Source: CAYWMQ01 sp964459635 (GTDB lineage Bacteria > Patescibacteriota > Minisyncoccia > Phycocordibacterales > UBA12088). From it: a DNA stretch of 53,721 nucleotides. This document shows positions 48,410 to 53,721 of this stretch, piece by piece. The stretch is from NCBI GenBank assembly GCA_964459635.1, contig CAYWMQ010000004.1, positions 1 through 53,721 of the forward strand. The letters are read 5' to 3'. The stretch's first letter is position 1. The number at the start of each line of letters is the position of its first letter. The notes beneath the pieces were generated by a model. It did no database searches. It was not told the origin of the DNA and saw only the letters and a program-made list of their open reading frames with translations. The translations under genes and the position numbers were made by a program.

Positions 48410-49564
48410 GTGGCTACCCCAAATTTCCCCTACCTTGACTATCGCACAGAGGTTGGCGACGCTATCCGGCGGCACGGCGGCGCACTAAATGCACATGCTC
48501 ATCTGGACAGAGCGTGCACGCTAGATTCGGTCTATCTCAAGCACTACGGCGTGACACCGCTCGAGGCGGCACGCATGCCGCTCAAAGCCAAGCAGGCGCT
48601 CGTGGGCGAGCTGCATCGTGGCCGGGCGTATACACCGGATGACTTGCGTGCACGCATGCGTTTTGTCTTGGAGCTGTCCCTGGAGTGCGGTACGCGTAAG
48701 GTGGTGTCGTGTATTGACGCTACGCCGGACATCGGCTTGGTCGCCATCGAAGCGGCGCTTGAGCTCAAAGCCGAGTTTGCACCGAAAGGACTTGAGTTTG
48801 AAATAGTCCCGCACCCGATCTTCGGCTTTAAGGAAGATCGTAGATTTCCTGTCTCGCGGTGGGACATTTTCGAACAAGCTTGCGCACTTGCAGACGGCGT
48901 GGGCGCACTTCCGGAGCGAGACATCCGCGACGATAGCATCGGCCCGGTCGAGCATCTGCGTAAGACGTTGCTCCTCGCGAAGCGCTTGAAAAAGCCGCTC
49001 TACGTTCATGTTGGTCAAGCGAACAGAGCCGCGCAGCGTGATGTCTTCGATCTCATCGACGCGGTTAAGTGGCTCGACTACGTTGCGGGTCCGCATGATG
49101 AACCGTGCGTGTGGGCAATCCACAACATTTCGATGGCCGCATACGGGGAAGAAGAAGCCGCACACGTGTTGCACGGCTTGAAAAAGTATCGAATCGGTAT
49201 CATTTGCTGTCCGCCCGCAGCCGTTTCGATGAGGCAACCGCGTTTCGAGCGCGGCCCGACGCGCAATTCGATCACGCGTGTCTTTGATGCGGTGTGGGCT
49301 GGCGTGCCTGTGCGCTTTGGGACCGACAACATCAGCGATCCCTTCATGCCCGCAACCACCGCATGCTTGCTGGATCATGTGATATTCGGCACAGAGCCAC
49401 TACGCGAGTACGATCCGCCGCTGCTGGCAAAAATCGCTGCAGGAGTAGCGCTCAACGAGAACGACAGGGGTACCGCATGGTCCCACCTTATGGAGGACTT
49501 GGAAGCGTACCGCTCGGAAGACCCCTCCTACAAGCCCTGGTGGGAGTACGCGCCCAGCACTTGA
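48410..49564 (+). CDS. amidohydrolase-superfamily protein (cytosine-deaminase-like)
   Basis: A protein of 384 residues starting at a GTG just after AGGAGGTG. The metal-ligand set of the superfamily can be placed in order: H29-A-H31 (NAHAHLDRA), H200 (LYVHVGQ), H238 (WAIHN) and D306 (FGTDNISDP). The overall look is that of cytosine deaminase and relatives. The Glu that serves as proton shuttle in CodA-type deaminases (HxxE) is Gln here (H200-V-G-Q203), so the substrate and even the type of reaction are open. It is an isolated gene with its own promoter and a strong terminator, unlike the leaderless housekeeping genes, and may have been acquired. Confidence 0.75.
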   Translation: MATPNFPYLDYRTEVGDAIRRHGGALNAHAHLDRACTLDSVYLKHYGVTPLEAARMPLKAKQALVGELHRGRAYTPDDLRARMRFVLELSLECGTRKVVSCIDATPDIGLVAIEAALELKAEFAPKGLEFEIVPHPIFGFKEDRRFPVSRWDIFEQACALADGVGALPERDIRDDSIGPVEHLRKTLLLAKRLKKPLYVHVGQANRAAQRDVFDLIDAVKWLDYVAGPHDEPCVWAIHNISMAAYGEEEAAHVLHGLKKYRIGIICCPPAAVSMRQPRFERGPTRNSITRVFDAVWAGVPVRFGTDNISDPFMPATTACLLDHVIFGTEPLREYDPPLLAKIAAGVALNENDRGTAWSHLMEDLEAYRSEDPSYKPWWEYAPST

Positions 49565-49703
49565 AAAAAATGAGAGGGTGTATGCTCGTAATCGGTCAAG
49601 TAAGTAGGGTATCCCCCTCGCGCCTGTCGCCCACCCAGGAGGGGCCGCTTTCGGCACCGCTAGTGACTTGAAGTGGGAATCACGGCAGCTCGCCGACCCC
49701 GCC

Positions 49704-49729
49704 GCCGCCGGACACTCTCGTCCGGCGGC
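49704..49729 (+). terminator. intrinsic terminator
   Basis: GCCGCCGGA (49704-49712), loop CACTCTCG, TCCGGCGGC (49721-49729), followed by TTTTACCTTTTT. The T-rich tail overlaps a possible -35 (TTTTAC, 49730-49735) of dnaX. Confidence 0.8.
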
Positions 49730-49753
49730 TTTTACCTTTTTGCGCGAAAACGC

Positions 49754-49759
49754 TATACT
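49754..49759 (+). promoter_or_regulatory. -10 box, leaderless start
   Basis: TATACT ends 7 nt before the dnaX ATG at 49767; TTTTAC is 18 nt upstream. Confidence 0.7.
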
Positions 49760-49766
49760 TAGCCTT

Positions 49767-50807
49767 ATGGCGGAACATAGCGCACTCTATCGTAAGTACC
49801 GGCCCCAAAGCTTTAGCGAAGTCCTCGGACAGGAGCATGTCGTGTCCGTACTTGAGGGAAGCATCAAGGAAGGCGCCATCGCGCACGCGTACCTTTTTAC
49901 CGGCTCACGGGGGACGGGCAAGACATCCGTCGCGCGTATCTTTGCACGCGAGATCGGAGTGGTCGAAAGAGACCTGTACGAAATGGACGCTGCGTCCAAC
50001 AGGGGCATAGACGAGATCCGCGCTCTGCGGGAGGAAGTGCATACGCTCCCGTTTTCTTCTCCCTACAAAGTGTACGTGATAGACGAGTGTCACATGCTTA
50101 CCAAAGACGCGTGGAACGCACTCTTGAAGACGCTCGAAGAGCCGCCCGCGCACGTGCTTTTCATACTGGCCACGACGGAGCTCGACAAGGTGCCCGACAC
50201 CATACAGTCTCGTTGCCAAACATTTACCTTCAAAAAACCGGGCACGGCGCTTCTCAAGGAGCTCGTGACACGGGTGGCGAGCTCTGAAGGGCGCACGCTT
50301 GCTCCGGAGGCGGCGGAGCTTATCGCGTTCCTTGCAGATGGCTCGTACCGCGATGCACACGGTATTCTACAGAAAATAATAGGCTCTTCACATGAGAAAA
50401 AGATCGACGCCGCACGCGTGGAAGAAGTGAGCGGTGCGCCCAAGGGTGCGCATGTGCTTGATGTGCTGCGCGGTATCGCGACTAACGATCCCGAGGTCGC
50501 GCTCGGTGCGCTTCGCCGCATCGGTGAGTCGGGTATCGATATGCGCGTGTTCGCTCGGCTTATTCTGCGTGCACTGCGCGCGGTGCTGCTCTTGCGTGCC
50601 GCCCCGGGTATGCGTGAAGAGCTTCGGAGAGAATTTGCCGAGCACGAATTTTCCGTTCTTGAAGAAATGGCCACCACACATGCGGCGACCATTAATTCGC
50701 GTTTGCTCAGCTCTTTTCTTGAAGCTCTGCCTGCACTCGGGCTTACGTACGTGCCGGGGTTGCCGCTTGAGCTGGTGATCATTGAGCACACACGGAAGAA
50801 TTCATGA
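49767..50807 (+). CDS. dnaX: DNA polymerase III subunit tau/gamma, short form
   Basis: A protein of 346 residues, about the length of gamma without the tau tail. It is the ATP-driven motor of the clamp loader. YRKYRPQSFSEVLGQEHV opens the protein, Walker A is GSRGTGKTS (about 44-52), Walker B VYVIDECHML, the sensor-1 NALLKTLEEPPAHVLFILATTE and the SRC motif QSRCQTF. The usual zinc-binding Cys module after Walker A is deleted: the sequence goes from FAREIGVV straight to RDLYEMDAASNRGID. The start is set by the TATACT box; the frame opens at 49668. The next gene overlaps by ATGA. Confidence 0.95.
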   Translation: MAEHSALYRKYRPQSFSEVLGQEHVVSVLEGSIKEGAIAHAYLFTGSRGTGKTSVARIFAREIGVVERDLYEMDAASNRGIDEIRALREEVHTLPFSSPYKVYVIDECHMLTKDAWNALLKTLEEPPAHVLFILATTELDKVPDTIQSRCQTFTFKKPGTALLKELVTRVASSEGRTLAPEAAELIAFLADGSYRDAHGILQKIIGSSHEKKIDAARVEEVSGAPKGAHVLDVLRGIATNDPEVALGALRRIGESGIDMRVFARLILRALRAVLLLRAAPGMREELRREFAEHEFSVLEEMATTHAATINSRLLSSFLEALPALGLTYVPGLPLELVIIEHTRKNS

Positions 50808-51466
50808 GAAAGCTAGTGTACTTCGTACGCCATGGCGAAAGCATTACGAATGCGTCCGACACGCACTATGGCCCGGATGCGCCACTCACCGAGAAGGGCA
50901 GAGAGCAAGCCCGCTTTGTGGCGTCGCGCTTTGCGCATGAGCACATTGACGCTGTGTACGTGAGCAACATGCCGCGCTCGCATGAGACAGGGCAGGCGAT
51001 AGCGGAAGCGACAGGTGCACCGCTCTGTACCCTTGCGGAGCTCCATGAGACACGCAAGCCGTCCTTTTTTGTGGGAGAGAAAAAGCACGCGCCGCTCGTG
51101 CTGGAGGCCAAGGCTGCCATGAAGGCCATTGTGCATTCGGCGGAAGGCCGCGTGCATGATGAAGAAACATTTGCGGATGTGAGCGCACGAGTTGTTCATG
51201 TGCTCTCCGCGCTTGCGGCCGCGCAGGAGGAGCGGATAGTGGCGGTCTCACATGGTGACTTCATGCGCCATGTGTTTGGCCATATAGTGCTCGGAGAAGC
51301 TTTTTTGCCGGAGCACAGAGCCCTGTTGCGCGAGCGCATGCCCACCACGAACACCGGGGTGACGCTCGCGGAGTGCAGGGATGGCGCGTGGCGCATCCAC
51401 ACGTGGAATGATAGGGCGCACCTCGCCGAAACAAAGGAGCCGGAACCTAGTGGTGACTTCCTATGA
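50804..51466 (+). CDS. histidine phosphatase superfamily protein 1
   Basis: A protein of 220 residues overlapping the dnaX stop (ATGA), so it is translationally coupled. The catalytic RHGES (VYFVRHGES, about 5-13) carries the His that is phosphorylated; the second His lies in VAVSHGDFMRH (about 147-157). This family covers phosphoglycerate mutases and many small-molecule phosphatases, so the substrate is unknown. It is followed by a second member of the same family, also by ATGA overlap. Confidence 0.88.
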   Translation: MRKLVYFVRHGESITNASDTHYGPDAPLTEKGREQARFVASRFAHEHIDAVYVSNMPRSHETGQAIAEATGAPLCTLAELHETRKPSFFVGEKKHAPLVLEAKAAMKAIVHSAEGRVHDEETFADVSARVVHVLSALAAAQEERIVAVSHGDFMRHVFGHIVLGEAFLPEHRALLRERMPTTNTGVTLAECRDGAWRIHTWNDRAHLAETKEPEPSGDFL

Positions 51467-52089
51467 AAACTGTCTACTTCGTACGGCACGGTGAGACGCG
51501 TCAGAACAAGGCGCAGGTGCACCAGTACCCGGAGGATCCGCTTTCCGATACGGGCCGTGCACAAGCGCATAAAGCGGCACAGGCACTGAAGGGCAAGTCG
51601 ATCGACATTGTGCTCGCGAGTGATCTCGCACGCGCGGCCGAGACGGGGAGCATCATCGCGCGCGAGCTTGACGTGCCCCTTCTGTACTCGCCGCTTTTGC
51701 ACGAGGTCCGACGCCCGACCTTTCTGTGGGGCAAGAGCCATTTTTCGCTCACGTCACTTCTATTTTTTGCGCGCTACTTTCTCACCGGCATCGTGGGCAA
51801 TACGCGGTATGACAATGAAGAGACCTTGCGCGACTTTGGGGCTCGCGTTGGGAAGGCACTTAAGATGCTTGAGGAAAGGCCTGAAAAGACGCTCGCGGTA
51901 GTCACGCATCGTGGCGTTATGACCATACTCCCGCCGCTCGTACGCGGTAACACCGCTGCGGGCGGCTTGGCTCTGGTTCGATCCTTTTTCAATATTCTGA
52001 GCGTCGATAATGCTGAGATAACTACAGCCGAGCATGATGGTGAGAAGTGGCACATCAAGAGGAGAAACGGGAATGAACATCTTCGTTAA
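51463..52089 (+). CDS. histidine phosphatase superfamily protein 2
   Basis: A protein of 208 residues, overlapping the previous gene by ATGA. It has VYFVRHGETRQN (about 4-15) and the second catalytic His in AVVTHRGVMT (about 144-153). A hydrophobic segment (SLTSLLFFARYFLTGIVG, about 95-112) is absent from the first copy and could be a membrane-touching or substrate-cap helix. The two paralogs probably arose by tandem duplication but have diverged strongly. Third gene of the dnaX operon. Confidence 0.87.
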   Translation: MKTVYFVRHGETRQNKAQVHQYPEDPLSDTGRAQAHKAAQALKGKSIDIVLASDLARAAETGSIIARELDVPLLYSPLLHEVRRPTFLWGKSHFSLTSLLFFARYFLTGIVGNTRYDNEETLRDFGARVGKALKMLEERPEKTLAVVTHRGVMTILPPLVRGNTAAGGLALVRSFFNILSVDNAEITTAEHDGEKWHIKRRNGNEHLR

Positions 52090-52140
52090 TGTCCGCTCTG
52101 TGGGTGTAAGATTATTTCAACAACGTATGTACACTGTATT

Positions 52141-52285
52141 GCAGCAAGAACCAAAGCACCAAGCACAAAATTACAAGTTCCAAATAAATTCTGTACGACA
52201 AAGCATAAACGGAAGCGTTTGGCGTGTTAACAGTAGGCATGTAGTTTGTGATCTATTTGGAGCTTGAGATTTTGAATTTGAGATT
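52141..52285. repeat. purine/pyrimidine palindrome of the AAATTACAAG type
   Basis: The left arm (52153-52193, with AAAATTACAAGTTCCAAATA) is mirrored by TATTTGGAGCTTGAGATTTTG (52254-52274 region). About 60 nt of unique sequence lie between, up to the start of the GH1 gene. Confidence 0.65.
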
Positions 52286-52296
52286 TTACACGTACT

Positions 52297-53562
52297 ATGA
52301 CTGCTCCTCATTCCCATTCCCATTCCCGCAAGGAAGGCGCAGCTTCCTTTCTTTGGGGCTCGTCCACCGCCTCGTACCAGGTGGAGGGCGGCATCGACAA
52401 CTGTGACTGGGCACAGGCCGCACGCGAGGGCAGGGTGCCTTTGTGCGGACGAGCGTGCGACCACTACCGGCTGTATGAGCAGGACTTTGACCTTGCGAAA
52501 GAGCTTGGCCACACCGGGCATCGTTTCTCAGTGGAGTGGGCGCGCATAGAGCCGCGAGAAGGCGAGTTTGACGAGACGGAGCTTGAGCACTACCGAGGGG
52601 TGCTGCGTGCGCTCCATGCGCGCGGGCTCATACCATTTGTGACGCTCTGGCACTTCACGCTGCCGGTGTGGTTTGTAGAGCGGGGAGGCTGGGAGCGTAG
52701 AGATGCGCCGGCACTTTTTGCTCGATACTGCGCCAAAGCGGTGGAGGCGTTTGGTGACTTGGCTACGTGCTACGCTACCATGAACGAGCCCATGGTCTAC
52801 GCCAACAACGGCTGGATCCGGGGTATATGGCCACCCTTCAGTAAGTTCAGTCTTTTAGAGCACGTGCGCGGCGTACCTGCCGTCTTGGAAAAGGGCGAAC
52901 ACACCGCACGCCGTACGCTGACACCATACCGCTACTTCCGTGTGCGCCGGGCGCTCGCGCGTGCGCACTGCGCCGCCTACGCAGCGATCAAGGAGGTTCG
53001 ACCGGATACCGATGTGAGTATCGTGATGAACATCATAGTGTTCGATGCCACGCGCGCGCCATGGTACCGTGTACTCGCATGGCTCATGAACAGGCACTGG
53101 ACCCACAGCTTTGTACGCCAGGTGCAAAGCTCAGTGGACTCCATCGGCGTCAACTACTACATATACAAGTGCTTTGGAGGAGCTCCTGCCAGCGTAAAGA
53201 ATGACATGGGCTGGGAGGTGTGGCCCGATCAGATAGACAAAGCGTTGCTCATGCTTGCGCGCTATGGAAAGCCTATGATGGTGACGGAAGCGGGAGTGTC
53301 CGATGCGCATGATACGCTGCGCGAGAGCTACATCCGAAAGACCATAGAGGGTATCGAACGCGCGCAGGCGCAGGGGGCGGACGTGCGCGGCTTTTTCTAC
53401 TGGTCACTTCTCGACAACTACGAGTGGGCGGCAGGCTTCGGACAACGCTTTGGACTTATTGAGATTAATTATGAGACGCTCGCACGTACCATCCGCCCGA
53501 GCGCGTGGGCGTACAAGAGGATGATTGAGGAGAGGACGAAGGGTGTGAACGGGACAGGGTAG
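52297..53562 (+). CDS. glycoside hydrolase family 1 (beta-glucosidase-like)
   Basis: A protein of 421 residues, slightly shorter than the usual 440-480. It should cleave beta-linked glucosides, galactosides or their phosphates. FLWGSSTASYQVEGG is the N-terminal signature, the acid/base Glu is in CYATMNEPMVYANNGW (about residue 165), and the nucleophile Glu is in MVTEAGVSD, where most members have TENG. No signal peptide, so it acts in the cytoplasm. The first ten residues (APHSHSHSRK) are encoded by an ATTCCC word also seen in palindrome F. Ends at a perfect hairpin. Confidence 0.93.
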   Translation: MTAPHSHSHSRKEGAASFLWGSSTASYQVEGGIDNCDWAQAAREGRVPLCGRACDHYRLYEQDFDLAKELGHTGHRFSVEWARIEPREGEFDETELEHYRGVLRALHARGLIPFVTLWHFTLPVWFVERGGWERRDAPALFARYCAKAVEAFGDLATCYATMNEPMVYANNGWIRGIWPPFSKFSLLEHVRGVPAVLEKGEHTARRTLTPYRYFRVRRALARAHCAAYAAIKEVRPDTDVSIVMNIIVFDATRAPWYRVLAWLMNRHWTHSFVRQVQSSVDSIGVNYYIYKCFGGAPASVKNDMGWEVWPDQIDKALLMLARYGKPMMVTEAGVSDAHDTLRESYIRKTIEGIERAQAQGADVRGFFYWSLLDNYEWAAGFGQRFGLIEINYETLARTIRPSAWAYKRMIEERTKGVNGTG

Positions 53563-53574
53563 AGCAAACAGTGT

Positions 53575-53600
53575 GCGCCCGCACCAAGTGGTGCGGGCGC
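53575..53600. terminator. bidirectional hairpin terminator
   Basis: GCGCCCGCACC (53575-53585), loop AAGT, GGTGCGGGCGC (53590-53600), a perfect 11-bp stem followed by TTTC, between convergent genes. Confidence 0.8.
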
Positions 53601-53611
53601 TTTCGAAACTG

Positions 53612-53721
53612 CTATGTCCGAAGCTGGGCAACAAGCCGTGTCACTTCGTGAACTTCTTGCTCGCTTAAATAGCCAAGCTGTACCCTTGAAAGATCAGTAG
53701 ACCATAAGCCGAGCTCCTCAA
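53612..53721 (-). CDS. partial CDS, C-terminal end of an unknown protein
   Basis: The last 35 residues of a minus-strand gene that begins outside the window, ending at a TAG (53612-53614). The fragment, with GLWSTDLSRVQLGYLSE and then EVHEVTRLVAQLRT, looks like a soluble helical tail. Its stop lies 11 nt before the shared hairpin at 53575-53600. No family is recognised. Confidence 0.6.
   Translation of the reverse strand, partial: EELGLWSTDLSRVQLGYLSEQEVHEVTRLVAQLRT

Noticed and set aside
49570..49671. 33-codon frame between the amidohydrolase and dnaX
   Set aside because: No ribosome site, no -10 box at the leaderless distance, and no convincing coding composition.
1..53721. tRNA or rRNA genes
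   Set aside because: No cloverleaf with a GTTCGAAT-type T-loop and no rRNA landmark was found on either strand by eye; a covariance-model search would be decisive.

Overview
The window is a 53.7 kb piece of a bacterial chromosome that reads like a high-GC member of the Patescibacteria (CPR, Parcubacteria-like). This placement is an inference. It rests on the mix of a compact housekeeping set with many orphan genes, stripped-down replication proteins (a DnaX without its zinc module and a delta-prime-like protein without a P-loop), a short ProRS, an archaeal/CPR-type S-adenosylmethionine decarboxylase and a membrane-anchored Clp-type AAA+ protein. TGA is used as a stop codon. A run of 100 N at 26661-26760 shows that this is a scaffold. 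The N run sits between two identical 47-bp copies, so it is very probably a false gap.

Layout from left to right. 1-3.7 kb: a gene end, a small membrane protein, orphan genes, a glutaredoxin-like protein, a hemerythrin and a cluster of palindromic mobile repeats. 3.9-7.3 kb: envelope-anchored unknowns and glutamate dehydrogenase. 7.4-8.9 kb: an orphan cassette with a beta-carbonic-anhydrase-like protein. 8.9-16.9 kb: a GspE/PilB ATPase, a Pif1-like helicase, YqeY, a P-type ATPase and RmuC. 17-22.8 kb: an orphan, AdoMet decarboxylase, bL21, GlmS, HtrA and another orphan. 22.9-28.1 kb: RecR, intein-bearing DnaB, a delta-prime-like clamp-loader subunit and ribosome recycling factor. 28.3-37.4 kb: an RseP-like protease, ProS, the rod-shape operon mreB-mreC-mreD-PBP2, GreA and LysS. 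37.5-44 kb: TopA, an orphan, DprA, SerS and FtsQ-like. 44-48.3 kb: a small membrane protein, the membrane Clp protein and a tRNA dihydrouridine synthase. 48.4-53.7 kb: an amidohydrolase, DnaX with two coupled histidine phosphatases, a GH1 glycosidase and the end of a further gene.

Two styles of gene expression are visible. Most conserved genes have a -10 box (TATACT, TATAGT or similar) ending only 6-8 nt before the ATG and no Shine-Dalgarno, which predicts leaderless mRNAs; 16 cases are listed. The orphan genes instead have a strong AGGAGG-type ribosome binding site, several have a consensus TTGACA -35 box, and many end in compact GC hairpins.

The most unusual material is non-coding. (1) A 145-bp palindromic element is present twice (2758-2902 and 12919-13063) at about 94% identity. 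Both copies have 15-bp terminal inverted repeats and perfect 8-bp target-site duplications, so it is a MITE-like mobile element. A diverged third relative lies at 2911-3130. (2) Many intergenic spacers are long imperfect palindromes built from a small vocabulary of purine-rich words mirrored by pyrimidine-rich words, sometimes two word types nested. No tRNA, rRNA, CRISPR array or transposase gene was found.
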